From NCBI GenBank assembly GCA_035547915.1, contig DASZTS010000041.1:1-62133 (forward strand): a stretch of DNA of 62,133 nt, given 5' to 3'. Positions within the stretch are counted from its first letter, which is position 1. Each line of letters opens with the position of its first letter. This DNA is from DASSFG01 sp035547915 (GTDB lineage: Bacteria; Planctomycetota; Planctomycetia; Pirellulales; JAICIG01). Under the pieces are notes generated by a model, which made no database searches, was not told where the DNA came from, and was given only the letters and a program-made list of their open reading frames with translations. A program made the position numbers and the translations under genes. Positions 14,101 through 20,615 of the stretch are shown here, piece by piece.

Positions 14101-15938
14101 CGAACCTGCCTGGAGCGGCGTACTTCGAGTATGCAGTCACCACGGGGAGCGACGGCCGCATTTATGTTCTGGGCGGCGCCGACAACGGCGGTAACCCGGT
14201 GGCCCAGGCCGAGGCTTATGACCCGGCCAGCGACGCCTGGACGACGCTGGCGCCGATGTCGACGACGCGCGATAGTTTGGCCGCCGCCACTCTGCCGGAC
14301 GGCCGTATTTTGGCCGTGGGCGGCGTCGGCGGCAGCAGCGACAACCAGCTTGGCAGCGCGGAGATTTTGAGTGACGTTTCGGGCACCGCCACGGTGATCG
14401 CCGGCACGGGCACCGTCACCAGCCCAACAGTGTCGCTGATCGACGACAGTGCAACCTATTCCGGCTCGCCTCTCGCTTACCCCGCCAGTGACGTGACCGT
14501 GACCGGCGCCGGTGGGCTGAGTAACAGTGGCGGCACGCTGAGCTACAGCTACAACGGGTCACCCACCATTCCGACCGCGGCGGGCAGTTATACCGTGGTG
14601 GCCACCTTCACGCCCACCGACACGGCCGAGTATTCGATCGCCACGGGCATGGCCACGTGGACGATCACTCCGGCCACGCCAACCGTGATGGCGAGCAACG
14701 ACAGCACGGTGTTTAACGGCTCGCCGCAAGCGTATCCGAGCAGCGACGTAACTGTGACCGGCGCCGGTGGGCTGAGTAACAGTGGCGGCACGCTGAGCTA
14801 CAGCTACAACGGGTCACCCACCATTCCGACCGCGGCGGGCAGCTATACCGTGCTGGCCACCTTCACGCCCACGGACACTCTGGATTATTCCGCCGCCACA
14901 GGCACGGCGACCTGGACCATCGAACCCGCCACGCTGACCGCCTCGGGGCTGAGCGGCCTGGTCGGTCTGCCGTTTCAGGGCTATGAGTTCAGCCCACCAA
15001 CTTCGGTGCCGGTGGCCACGTTCAGCGACGGCGACGGCTCACTGTCGGAGGGCGACTTCAGTGCCACCATCAACTGGGGCGACGGCACGACTTCGGTGGG
15101 TAAAATCACAAGCTCGGCAGGCGGGATGCCCGCGCCGCAGTTCACCATCACCGGCGCGCACGAGTATCAAGACGAAGGGCATTACACGGTCAGCGTCAGT
15201 GTCGACCAGACGGCGGGGGTAGCGGCCAGCGAAGCCACGTCGGCCACCGCGGTGGCGACGGCAACAATCCACGAACAACTCCTGGAGACCGGCACCGTCG
15301 GCACGCCTGACGAGAACTGGATCCAGGAAGTATACCGCGACGTATTCGGCCGCCAAGCGGAACCAAGCGGGCTGAACTTCTGGGTGGCGATGCTCGATGT
15401 GGGGCAGAGCCATGACCAAGTGGCCTACGACATCGTCCAACTCGCCTTCCCCGAAGAGTTCCAGCGCGACACGGTAGTGTCGCTGTATGAAACGTTTTTA
15501 GGCCGCATGCCCGACCCGGCTGGCCAAGCTTATTGGACAACGGATCTCTACGACGGCGGCACGATCGAGAGCATGTCAGAGGCCCTGGTCAGCTCTTCCG
15601 AGTACTGGCAGGTGCGTGGAGGAGGAACGGTCGACGGCTTTTTGAAGGCCCTGTTCCGGGACGGCCTGGGCCGTCAGATCGATCCCGCCGCGTTGACCTA
15701 TTTTTCCGGGCTGATGGCCAACGGAGTCTCGGCAGCCGACGTGGCCGAAGCGATCTTCAACAGCGACGAATACCATCGCCTGCGTGTCAATTCGTTTTTC
15801 GAGCAATTATTGAACCGCTCAGCGGACCCTGGTGCTGTCGCCTATTTTGCCGGTGAGCTCGACGGAGGCATAACCGACGATATGGTGATTTCGCAGATTC
15901 TGTCATCGAACGAATACTACGACGACGTACAGGTTTAG
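2151..15938 (+). CDS. Giant secreted multi-propeller protein (SBBP, Asp-box, Kelch, PKD, MBG, DUF4214)
   Basis: About 4,595 residues. ATG 2151 is chosen over ATG 2145 because GGGAG at 2140-2144 is correctly spaced only for 2151. The N-terminus carries a degenerate LEPR-XLL-like motif (LLETRWVLNG), typical of exported planctomycete proteins. Approximate order of domains: DUF7948-like 64-270; seven SBBP repeats 275-815; PKD; two Asp-box (sialidase-like) modules 915-1360 and 1460-1875, each followed by PKD; a PKD split by a propeller-like insert 2043-2309; PKD; a second DUF7948-like 2582-2794; seven more SBBP repeats 2795-3320; PKD; a cohesin/NF038129-like segment 3425-3575; two PKD; six Kelch repeats 3790-4075; two MBG repeats 4087-4265; PKD; DUF4214 4385-4595. 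Nine WGD motifs mark the PKD-like domains. Likely a surface or matrix adhesin; no catalytic residues are recognised. Ligand unknown. Confidence 0.9.
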   Translation: MPPSAGRKGERKWSDHRAAFPRNTRLRHYHPQLASELLETRWVLNGANAAASTSLDTYSQNPLSFETNVGQTAAQVQFLARGQGYGLYLTPDEALLSLQQSSGNGSSAALPGASPAPAVLSMQLVGANPAAQGAGLDKLTSTTNYLGATPATSFTDIGNYGQVEYQDVYSGINLIYYGNQQQLEFNFVVAPGADPNQVALSFQGTESISIDSAGNLVQHTAGGNVVEQAPVVYQTIDGIKQAVSGAYVMQGANQVGFRVGIYDHSQPLVIDPVVIYATYLGGTGDDYGVGIAVDSSGNTYVTGWTNSLDFPTTAGSLQPTSLYSVPNMIVVGNETYVTKFDPSGKEIASTYVGGQSTTNDAGTTIEIDNSATSIAVDRSGNVYLTGSAGINSAIQPFPTTLVPFPAPPSPSYVGSGTYVVEINAALSEMVYSTYLTGGEGYSIAVDSAGDAFVTGYVNTGNASPDSVDSFDFSFNTPFVAKLDSSGGVVYNEPFAVSGVPSNGSHGDSDIGNLAAGIAVDATGDAYVVGTTDSNTIGTAVPAARTNLGGYDTYVLKVDPQGQQIYLAQVGGSGDDYGKAIAVDAAGDAYVTGTTNSDNFSTLNPYQASNHGDVAHPDAGDEFNAFVYKLNPAGTQLLYSTYLGGSGNSVVGTASYELGGLDGYDTGNGIAIDSAGNAYVVGATDSLDFPTTADAVQPAFGGGFQDAFVTELNANGSGLVYSTFYGGSGSDQSPVSAANSGSEHDVNAYGSAIAVDQGGGIYVTGYTSSAAFPTVNAAQLMFGGGPSELRDAQGPAFEGATVYGSPFDAFVAELSTQSLVLTPMPVQATIGQSFSGVVATFTAPHADDPASDYVASINWGDGSPIDVAAAINQTGNPAAPYQVLGTHTYKTTGDYQVVVAVVDSPDHLQATTGVDASSITGSQSEATVAVNPTKPSNLFVASTYGLGGSGGFGAYSMDGGATWTLVSGGNVGTGAAGDGLDKPIGNFTAAFDQFGNLYITYVALDSNGSSEIAVAWSVDGGQTFQPLASFPGYNSDQPKVTAGPGPTVGTASVLVSFTNDQPSRQVYVAGAVIAGPGLMPTFSAPVAVPGGAGGLTTDVAVGPSGQVVVSWAHLNLPTDPNDGDVYVSLDSQGLSNLSPGAFQQTPSLVPITPSLLGTFIAVPAAPYRGISGVQPWIAFDDSNGPHRGRLYLLYSSSSMPLEGGTSPQPPSNGAGVQDPNAVLSVNLIYSDDNGATFSSVSGLQNNSGGDQLIPSLAVDPITGDVAVAFYGTSAPSDPATQFYTTVSDDGGATFTTPAQVNIGSTNFAGSTNNQYGDYSGIAYYDRELFPAWNDNSPQLEGNPSLPNADVAVARVDVAQVSWPPPVVAPATISSSEGTFFSGTVATFTDEDPALTADDFTGMINWGDGSSSSGTISPSANGNDGFTLSGSHTYVSAGAYIVSATVHDDVNNLDGTSTTDVSRLSGNENDGTIAVDPVDTDRLFAASNEESIGLFVSSSNDGGLTWSGTTIADGGDGLPLGGSQPQVVFDQFGNLYLAYVDQAGDTIVVAMSGDYGQSFTVLDTFFNAGGVSRPLIATGPGPSGAASVWLAFLEGSQLEVTGTDVDSLGVVGVFNPLQTAASASSGDTLNMGGLAVGPAGQVMVSYQTQTVSTGPSAIYAAVDATGLTGSFGPPVLVTQTNVGGADSIPPQQTHTIGTGASLAWDRSGGPNNGRVYLVYVNAAAVGSQTTKIYEVSSDNNGQTWSAPVQASDDTTNSSEFLPSIAVDQTDGDVGVAWYDARNDTNDVTTQFFAAVSSDGGQSFSPNVSVSLGDADATNANLDSFGQQNQYGDYTGLAFVNGILYPLWADNSSELNNNPDPPNFDIAVARPAVAHIADLPLTAEPLDISAEVKDEGSEFTANLATFTDPDSNAQASLYTATIDWGDPDPNTGAADTTTGTITANGEGQFTVSGTHVYMAASEYSITITIKDKGGASATVTTTALVSDAPLEPGGDTTFTAYTGQPLQAIVGTFTDEDPNGAPDDYSTTIDWGDQQQSSGLVTFAGSAALAYDSANNTLYTFGNNDLVANNPPYLMAISLQGVVSPVAPVDGTYYGGLAFDPNNGALYAISNGDNGASTLMSFDFLSQTFSLVAALGNGFTGGLAFDSADGNLYAISGAVGSSWQLDQISPTSGSVTVLGTLAPAGNQPPISYTGLSFYSDGNAYAVGNDSDGNSTLYRLSIGASITVASISQLGNNLTTPPSTQEGFTGGLAYVPTGAGSLLAGSLVGISGDGSGTTYLNTIDVDGTTASVFEVYVAAPPGQTKAASGDFSNGFDIIGTHTYSQLTTAPLTITITDVEPSQVPGSVARSTATDGGTVTVNYPPPEALPAPPAFTAYQGDSTGSLNLATFSVAGGPSSAAGYYSASIDWGDGSTDSGTIAISADAITVSGTHTYQMQGGFQPTVVLHDPTGSSAMVTDSLTVLADVTGKIHAVSSGLIYNPLTRLFNGSVMFTNTGGTTLSGPFPLVFQGLPAGVTLADATGATGGGIPYISDALATLAPGQSSTVEVQFNDPQFSPITYTLQVIDPPLAAANSPTQPEISYGQIPLGFEPNEGQTASQVQYLAQGSGYSLFLTSNDAVLSLDNSASSGTGDAAPSTTQQSVLQMQLVDANQTPTVVGLDEEPGKSNYLLGSDASTWITNVASYAKVEYQQVYPGVDLVYYGNQGQLEYDFIVTPGTDPSVIKFGVQGADTLTLDAQGDLILGTAAGDVVQQAPNIYQEIDGAKEIVAGHYVLLGQNQIGFALGAYDLSRPLVIDPVLVYSTYLEGSTINQGNYPSYLGLNAAVSIAVDASGDAYVTGTTNSLNFPTTPGAAQSSTQILPLAPGLEGSVAFVTKLNTDGTGVVYSTYLGPAIATDLNTVGTSIALDAAGEAYVTGYTDAPGLPAVNAVQPSLGPSAEQGPIQTSTYDAFVAKLNASGSALIFSTYLGGGLNDYGNSIAVDAAGNAYVAGATDSANFPTTAGALQGPHTDGNPDDPPGVQGEGFVAKFSSTGDLIYSTYLGGSSFSAAYGVAVDTTGDAYVTGQTTAPDFQTEHPIQGTLYTDGLTVADAFIAELNPTGSALVYSTYYGGHLDEMGLSIAVDATGSAYVTGYQDLIGGPSGEQPFSSNGNRPDYGFIAKLSPGGATLVYSTSFTDFYQGGDAIDLIPDDYINGFSGQRIAVDSTGNAYVSGVDVFDAAGNAYYHNDPAGVAAGGILDAVVYEFGPSGAVYRTTMLGGSANDTAPIPLNQSFGSGIALDPAGDVYVSGFTSRATGFPTTPGAFEVSGLYSESYEETSAFVLKIAPPAAGVLSVSAIPIHTTEGASFSGVVASFTDSDGDPAGNFTALIDWGDGGTSTGTVAADASGRFNVTGTHTFAEAGFYPIEVAVSDIDGGTASASTTAVTTGPTGDISYPIEIDTSALQGTAGSIDFQFNPGAAPGAQPAVATISDLTVTGGSLTSAVTDVGAASGSFPGAVELVNSSALNEVEQGITFGTSIHFEVTISGSAVEEPNNGDFGSAFAVQILGADGLTPQSTVDPSGAVNKVDVSPDGSTTVTNFASSAQGGLPVAGTPNVADAPLSASGNNLQATAGTLFTGAIATFTDANPDARPDDFATPTIAWGDGQTSTGTITLGSSGAFEVTGTHTYASDGTYAASLTVNDIGGSLATATATVTVAPVAAATVTFEGMGFDVEATTDRPFTGLVASFSDSKSGAAASDFTAVIAWGDGITSTGTVAANGNGGFDVTGTHTYAVADLYPIDVTVNDGLGDVFTLTASGTWTAAAALPEADDLIAAVTGADGRIYEVASRGASINAYDPAANVWTSVTNGFGSVQLGGYAVSEGKDGRIYVLGGYDFLTDSVTGQAEAYDPATDAWSTLAPMPTPVYDAVATTGPDGRIYLLGGTDGTSNQPTTLVEVYDPSNNAWTTASAMPTPLYGAAATAGLDGRIYVFGGYGAGRVEVYNPATNTWSTANLPGAAYFEYAVTTGSDGRIYVLGGADNGGNPVAQAEAYDPASDAWTTLAPMSTTRDSLAAATLPDGRILAVGGVGGSSDNQLGSAEILSDVSGTATVIAGTGTVTSPTVSLIDDSATYSGSPLAYPASDVTVTGAGGLSNSGGTLSYSYNGSPTIPTAAGSYTVVATFTPTDTAEYSIATGMATWTITPATPTVMASNDSTVFNGSPQAYPSSDVTVTGAGGLSNSGGTLSYSYNGSPTIPTAAGSYTVLATFTPTDTLDYSAATGTATWTIEPATLTASGLSGLVGLPFQGYEFSPPTSVPVATFSDGDGSLSEGDFSATINWGDGTTSVGKITSSAGGMPAPQFTITGAHEYQDEGHYTVSVSVDQTAGVAASEATSATAVATATIHEQLLETGTVGTPDENWIQEVYRDVFGRQAEPSGLNFWVAMLDVGQSHDQVAYDIVQLAFPEEFQRDTVVSLYETFLGRMPDPAGQAYWTTDLYDGGTIESMSEALVSSSEYWQVRGGGTVDGFLKALFRDGLGRQIDPAALTYFSGLMANGVSAADVAEAIFNSDEYHRLRVNSFFEQLLNRSADPGAVAYFAGELDGGITDDMVISQILSSNEYYDDVQV
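14499..14842 (+). repeat. Direct DNA repeat encoding two MBG-type domains
   Basis: Bases 14499-14587 and 14754-14842 are identical over 89 bp, offset by 255 bp (85 codons). They encode the repeated segment with GAGGLSNSGGTLSYSYNG inside the giant exoprotein. Similarity continues with scattered differences on both sides. Such identity at DNA level suggests recent duplication or gene conversion. Confidence 0.9.
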
Positions 15939-15976
15939 CGGAGGTTCAGCGGAGGTTCAGCGGAGGTTCAGCGGAG
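15933..15976 (+). repeat. 11-bp tandem repeat spanning the stop codon of the giant gene
   Basis: Four 11-bp units (GTTCAGCGGAG) at 15933-15943, 15944-15954, 15955-15965 and 15966-15976, followed by a partial GGTTAAGCGG. The first unit differs by a single C-to-T (GTTTAGCGGAG), and this base makes the TAG stop at 15936-15938. Number of units may vary by slippage. Confidence 0.85.
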
Positions 15977-16110
15977 GGTTAAGCGGCGCTCCCCGCGGCC
16001 GCAGTGGCGTTGACGGCCGTGCGATCGGCGGAGCGGCCGACAGCGATGCCGTTCTTTGCCTTTCTGAATCGCCGGGCCGGGCAAGTGAGCGGGAGCCAGT
16101 CGCTAGCCGG

Positions 16111-16189
16111 CTAAGAGCCTGCCAAGAAACGCCGGCGGCGGTTTGCAAAAAACTCCGTTCGCCGACCGCCTTTTTGTTGGGCTCTAAAG
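16111..16189. repeat. Diverged copy (F) of the dispersed palindromic element; possible terminator
   Basis: The 79-bp segment begins CTAAGAGCCTGCC and ends TTGTTGGGCTCTAAAG, giving imperfect terminal inverted repeats like those of the 26571 and 37206 copies. Inside, GGCGGT (16137-16142) can pair with ACCGCC (16165-16170), which is followed by TTTTT (16171-16175). This is a plausible rho-independent terminator about 200 bp downstream of the giant gene, though the 22-nt loop makes it weak. Confidence 0.45.
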
Positions 16190-16258
16190 CTACTCGCCTT
16201 AGCGAGGCAACCAACGCGGAGCGAAGCCGAGGCCCCCGTGTTAATAGTGGAGGGAGCG

Positions 16259-16372
16259 ATGCTGGCCGGAATGGCCATTGCATGCCTTGCTCTGGGCTGG
16301 ATGGTCCACCGCGTGAACGGTTACCGGCAAAGGCAGCCTGGGCGCCACAGGCAATTGGATAGAATTCCATGA
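16259..16372 (+). CDS. Possible small membrane peptide (37 aa)
   Basis: A 37-codon frame starts at ATG 16259 after a good ribosome-binding-like GGAGGGAG. The N-terminus is hydrophobic (MLAGMAIACLALGWMV), consistent with one membrane helix, followed by an Arg/Gln-rich tail. It stops at 16370-16372, just before the convergent kinase gene end. No homologue is recognised. The case rests on the Shine-Dalgarno sequence and the helix; it may be chance. Confidence 0.3.
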   Translation: MLAGMAIACLALGWMVHRVNGYRQRQPGRHRQLDRIP

Positions 16373-16382
16373 AAATCGGACG

Positions 16383-19300
16383 TTATCGGCCGAGTTCGAC
16401 GTGGACATCGAGCCGCTCGACGTCTGAACCCGGCGAGGGCGGCAAGGGCGGTGCGTCCCAATCGAGACCCAACTCCATGAGTTGGGAACGGATGCTCGAC
16501 AAGTCGAAGATGTGCAAGGCCCCGGTTTCCGTACCCAGAGTCACCAGCCGCGTGCCATCGGGCGTGAAGGCTTGTGGAACCAGGCGGGTCGGCTCAGGCG
16601 CGGTCAAACGCACCAGCTCTTCGCCGGTTTCCGTATGCACCAGGCACACCTCGCCCGGTGCGCCGCCCAGGGCGAGTATTTGACTATCCGGTGTAAAACA
16701 TACGTTTCCGGTGTTGGGTTCCTTGGCGAGCCTTGGCCCTTCCTTCCAATCGCCGACGGTCCATAGTCGTGGACCGCCGCCGGTGGTTACCAGCCACCGG
16801 CCGTCGGGGCTGAAGCGGACGTCGCACAGCGCACCGGCCGGCAAATCGGCCACGTGCCGGCCGGTTGCGCCGTCCCACACTTTGGCGCCCGCGCCCGCGC
16901 TGAGACCATGGCTGCCGGTGGCGACCCACTTGCCGTCCGAACTAACGGTGACGTGGCGGACGTCGTCCTGCGGACCGAGGACAATGGACTCATCCGTTTG
17001 ACGCCGCCAAACCAGCGCGCCGGCGCCAAGTTGCGGAAGGCAAACGAGTTGGCCGTCGGCGCTCGCGGCGGCGTAAGCATAGCCTGGGGAAGAACTGATG
17101 TTTTCCGGCGGCCCGACGCGAACTTGTTCACCCCCACCGTTGGGCCGCAGGGGCCAGCGTAAGACTCCGTTCTGGCCACTCGTCCAAAGCGCCTCGTCGC
17201 CCGGCTCGAAGTACAGCGGGTCCATGCCGGCGAGCGGCAAGGTGGCAACTTCCTCGGCACGCAATACGTCGACCAACGACACACCGTCGGGCGTCCAAAC
17301 GGCGAGCAAGCGGCCATGGTGCGCTAAGACGGCTTGCCCCTTGAAGCCCTCCGTGGCGGCGCTGTGCAGGACCACCGTGCGAAACTCGTAACTTGTGTGA
17401 CAGCGAAACAAGCGGACGTCGGGCAAAACAAGATCCGCGGCCAACAAGCGGTCGTCGGGACTGTAGCTCAAGCAACATCCACTGCCAGGCTGAGACAACA
17501 ACTGCCGGCCGGTTCGGATATCCCACAACCGGATCATACTCGACCAGTCGTTGCTCACTAGCCGGTCGCCGGCGTGGTTGAAGCACATGACGACGCCATA
17601 TTGCTTGTGGCCTTCCAGCGGGGGCAAAACCAAGCGGCGACTGGCGACCTCGTGTACGTAGATCTTCAACGCGTTGCTACTGATCGCCAGCATCCGTCCT
17701 TCAGGGTGCCAGTCGATCCAGCTCCTTCCGCCCTGTACCGAGATTTCACTCGCGATCTCTCCGCTGTCGACATCGATCACCCGGCAGACGGCCGACCCCA
17801 AGAGCGCCAGTTGAGGCAGCCGTGGATTCCAGCGCAGCATTGAATCGGGGTCCGGCGAGATGTTGGCGAAGCGGTGAACTTCACGTGACGTTGCGGCATC
17901 GTAGAACCGGATCGAACCATCGGGATAACTGGCCGCGAACTGCCGGCCATCGGGACGAAAGGCCAGGTTGATGTGATCATCGGCAATCACCGCCCAGGGA
18001 TCAGCGGCATCGATCCGCCACAAACGGGCACGCCATCCGGCACCAACAGTCCAAACCTGGTGGAGGAATCGGCCATCTGGGCTGAACTCCAGTCCGCCGT
18101 ATCCCCATATTGGGGTGCCACCACCAGGTAGTTTCAGCAGCTCTCGGTCGTCGGCGATGCGCCGGATGCTGACGTTGCCTTGAGGGTCGTCGCGTGCATA
18201 ACGCTCAAAGGCGTCGTCAACCGCCCAGACGTTCGTGCCCGTCGGGCAAGCCTCCCATCTCTGGAAAACCTCCATGTCATCCGTCACGCACAAGCAGGCG
18301 GTTGCCTCGGCGCGAAGATCGGCGAGCGAGCCGTCTTTTGGAACCGGCAACTTGAGGGCTTCACGGACGGCGCGCAGGCTGTCGAACCGCTGGCCAGGTT
18401 GCCGACTGAGGCGGCCGGCACGGGCCTGGGCCAGATAAGCATGCCAGAGCTTGTCGTTGGTGTCGGACTGGGCGGCCCGCGTCTCGCCCAACGCGTCTCG
18501 TAGTCGCACCGCGGCGACGCTGGAAATGCCGGCGACCGCCAGCAGCAGCAAGATCACGGCCACCGTCAATGCGGCGAAGCCCGGATTGCGTCTTCGCCAA
18601 TGCAGGAGCCGCTCGTGCGGAGGAATCCGCCGCGCCTCGATCGGTTTGTCGTCGATAAACCTTTGCATATCGCTGGCCAGAGCCCCGGCCGTCGGATAGC
18701 GGTGCTCGGGCTCGCGCTCGATCGCTTTGTGGATGATCGTGGCCAAATCGCGCGGCACCGCCGGGTTGAGTTTACGCAGCCGTGGCGGTTGTTCCTGGGT
18801 CACCAATTGGACCAGCCGCTGCCGGTCAACTTCGTGGTATGCCGGCCGCAAGGCCAGCAATTCATAGAGCGTCAGGCCTAGACTGTAGACGTCGGCCCGC
18901 GCATCGCAACGACCGCGAAACCGTTCGGGCGCCATATAGCGCAAGGTGCCGACAATGTCTCCCGTCTGGGTCAGATCGTCGGCTTCGGCCGATTTGGCCA
19001 GGCCAAAATCGGTGACCCAAACGGTCCCCTTAATGTCCAGTAACAGGTTCGAGGGCTTGATGTCGCGGTGAAAGATGCCTTGCGTGTTGGCGTACTCCAG
19101 CGCTTCCGCAACCTGAACGCCAATGCGCGCAACACTGCGGGCATACTGAAGCTCGGACTTGACAACCTTCGAAAGCTCCGACTCACCGGGCAAGGTCAAC
19201 GATGAATCGGCCGAGAGATCGCGACCGCCCGCCGACGCGACTGCAGAGGGGGAATGGTCGCACGGAGTGATGTTCTCGCCGACATGAGAACTGGCAGCGG

Positions 19301-19967
19301 AAACGTTGACCCGGTATTCGCCGCTGAGCAGCGACTTGGCAACCTCCTGGGCCACGGAGCGCCCTTCGTTGGATACGACACTCGTATCGACCGCAACCGT
19401 TCTGCCAGAGGATTGAACCGCGCGCAGTCGCTTTAGCTCCGTCAGCACTTCGTCCAGACCCTGGCCCTGAATGAACTGCATCACGTAGTAGTGCAGGCCG
19501 TCTTGCTTGCCCACTCCGAAAACCGGCACGATGTTCGTGTGGTGCAGCCGCGCGGCACTGCGAGCTTCGCGCTCGAAACGTCGCACCTGCGCCGAGTCGA
19601 TCAGGCGGTGGCCAGAAAGCACCTTGAGTGCCACGCGGCGGCCGAGTGACTCTTGCTCCGCCTCGTAGACTATGCCCATCCCGCCGCGGCCGACCTCACG
19701 CAAAACTCGGAAATCTCCGATCTGCTCCAACCTGCTGCGCGGACTCGGCAGTCGAGGGTCCGGATCCGGCTCGCCAAAGAAATCGTTCTCGGCGCCCAGT
19801 TTTTCCATCATCACCAAGGCCGGGAACAATTCACGGATCGGGCCGGCGAGTTCCGGAAACTTGCCGGCGTACTCTTCTACGCTCGGCTTTTCGCCTCGCC
19901 GTCGCCGCTCGATGAACTCTTCCGCTAGTTCCTCGACCGGGTTGCGCTCGGAATCCGTTGCGTCCAT
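16383..19967 (-). CDS. Membrane-anchored Ser/Thr protein kinase with C-terminal WD40 propeller
   Basis: 1,194 residues. The Hanks-type kinase domain (about 85-350, then to ~440) shows GRGGMG at 93-98, catalytic Lys115 in VALKVL, HRDIKPSNLLLD with Asp302, DFG at 320-322 and APE at 346-348, so it should be active. A ~90-residue low-complexity insert (about 183-270) separates the N-lobe from the rest of the C-lobe. A transmembrane helix at about 463-487 places the kinase in the cytoplasm; the WD40-like repeats that fill the rest would then lie across the membrane as a sensor or protein-binding propeller. It starts 9 bp after the stop of the ECF sigma factor gene, so the two are almost certainly cotranscribed. 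In planctomycetes, kinases paired with ECF sigma factors are thought to control them by phosphorylation; that is family knowledge, not visible here. Confidence 0.93.
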   Translation of the reverse strand: MDATDSERNPVEELAEEFIERRRRGEKPSVEEYAGKFPELAGPIRELFPALVMMEKLGAENDFFGEPDPDPRLPSPRSRLEQIGDFRVLREVGRGGMGIVYEAEQESLGRRVALKVLSGHRLIDSAQVRRFEREARSAARLHHTNIVPVFGVGKQDGLHYYVMQFIQGQGLDEVLTELKRLRAVQSSGRTVAVDTSVVSNEGRSVAQEVAKSLLSGEYRVNVSAASSHVGENITPCDHSPSAVASAGGRDLSADSSLTLPGESELSKVVKSELQYARSVARIGVQVAEALEYANTQGIFHRDIKPSNLLLDIKGTVWVTDFGLAKSAEADDLTQTGDIVGTLRYMAPERFRGRCDARADVYSLGLTLYELLALRPAYHEVDRQRLVQLVTQEQPPRLRKLNPAVPRDLATIIHKAIEREPEHRYPTAGALASDMQRFIDDKPIEARRIPPHERLLHWRRRNPGFAALTVAVILLLLAVAGISSVAAVRLRDALGETRAAQSDTNDKLWHAYLAQARAGRLSRQPGQRFDSLRAVREALKLPVPKDGSLADLRAEATACLCVTDDMEVFQRWEACPTGTNVWAVDDAFERYARDDPQGNVSIRRIADDRELLKLPGGGTPIWGYGGLEFSPDGRFLHQVWTVGAGWRARLWRIDAADPWAVIADDHINLAFRPDGRQFAASYPDGSIRFYDAATSREVHRFANISPDPDSMLRWNPRLPQLALLGSAVCRVIDVDSGEIASEISVQGGRSWIDWHPEGRMLAISSNALKIYVHEVASRRLVLPPLEGHKQYGVVMCFNHAGDRLVSNDWSSMIRLWDIRTGRQLLSQPGSGCCLSYSPDDRLLAADLVLPDVRLFRCHTSYEFRTVVLHSAATEGFKGQAVLAHHGRLLAVWTPDGVSLVDVLRAEEVATLPLAGMDPLYFEPGDEALWTSGQNGVLRWPLRPNGGGEQVRVGPPENISSSPGYAYAAASADGQLVCLPQLGAGALVWRRQTDESIVLGPQDDVRHVTVSSDGKWVATGSHGLSAGAGAKVWDGATGRHVADLPAGALCDVRFSPDGRWLVTTGGGPRLWTVGDWKEGPRLAKEPNTGNVCFTPDSQILALGGAPGEVCLVHTETGEELVRLTAPEPTRLVPQAFTPDGTRLVTLGTETGALHIFDLSSIRSQLMELGLDWDAPPLPPSPGSDVERLDVHVELGR

Positions 19968-19976
19968 CGTGACGGC

Positions 19977-20615
19977 TCACAAATCTTCCGCAAACCCTGG
20001 AATGCCCGAAAGGATCTCCTTCAGCCGAGCCAACGAACGCACGTAGCGATTGCTGGCGGCCGATTTCTTGATGCCCAGCACCAGCGCCGTCTCTTCGTTG
20101 TTCAACTGCTCAAAGTGCCGTAAGGCTAGCACCTCGCGGTCCATCGGCCCCAAACTGTTCAGGGCTGCCTGCACCTGCAGTCGCACTTCAGCACGGATGG
20201 CCGCGTGGCTGGCGGTAGTGAGCTTGCCGAGCAGTTGGCCCGCGAGCATCATCGATGAGGCCTCGGGCAAGGCCCCACGATACAAAGAGACCTCCATGCC
20301 GGCGTCGCGCATCTTGGCGCCTAGGTGCGCGCGGTGCAGATCGATGAGTTTTTGTCCAGTCACGAGCCGCAGCCAAAGCAATACCGGCAGCTCGCGTTTA
20401 TGCACCAGCTCGGGCAACCGCTTACGCGCTTCGAGAAAGGCCTCTTGCACAACATCCGAGGGGTCAATCCTCCCCGACAGGCGGCGATCTAACCGCAGCT
20501 TGACCATTCGTTTCATGCGGTCTCGGTAGCGCGCAAACAGCTCTCCCAGCGCCTGCTTGTCACCTTTCGCTGCTTGGGACAGGAGTGCGTCGATCTCTTG
20601 CGTCTCACTTTCCAT
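19977..20615 (-). CDS. ECF-type RNA polymerase sigma factor (planctomycete sigma-70 family)
   Basis: 212 residues. Region 2 is recognisable in LFARYRDRMKRMVKLRLD followed by RIDPSDVVQEAFLEARKRL. Region 4 is the helix-turn-helix around REVLALRHFEQLNNEETALVLG plus a recognition helix. There is no anti-sigma gene next door; the downstream partner is the kinase-WD40 gene 9 bp away. This fits the planctomycete ECF groups linked to Ser/Thr kinases. Its regulon cannot be told from the window. The 269 bp upstream of it shows no further gene. Confidence 0.93.
   Translation of the reverse strand: MESETQEIDALLSQAAKGDKQALGELFARYRDRMKRMVKLRLDRRLSGRIDPSDVVQEAFLEARKRLPELVHKRELPVLLWLRLVTGQKLIDLHRAHLGAKMRDAGMEVSLYRGALPEASSMMLAGQLLGKLTTASHAAIRAEVRLQVQAALNSLGPMDREVLALRHFEQLNNEETALVLGIKKSAASNRYVRSLARLKEILSGIPGFAEDL

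Noticed and set aside
15933..15976. Short tandem repeat as a CRISPR array
   Set aside because: Units are contiguous 11-mers without spacers, and no cas genes are nearby.
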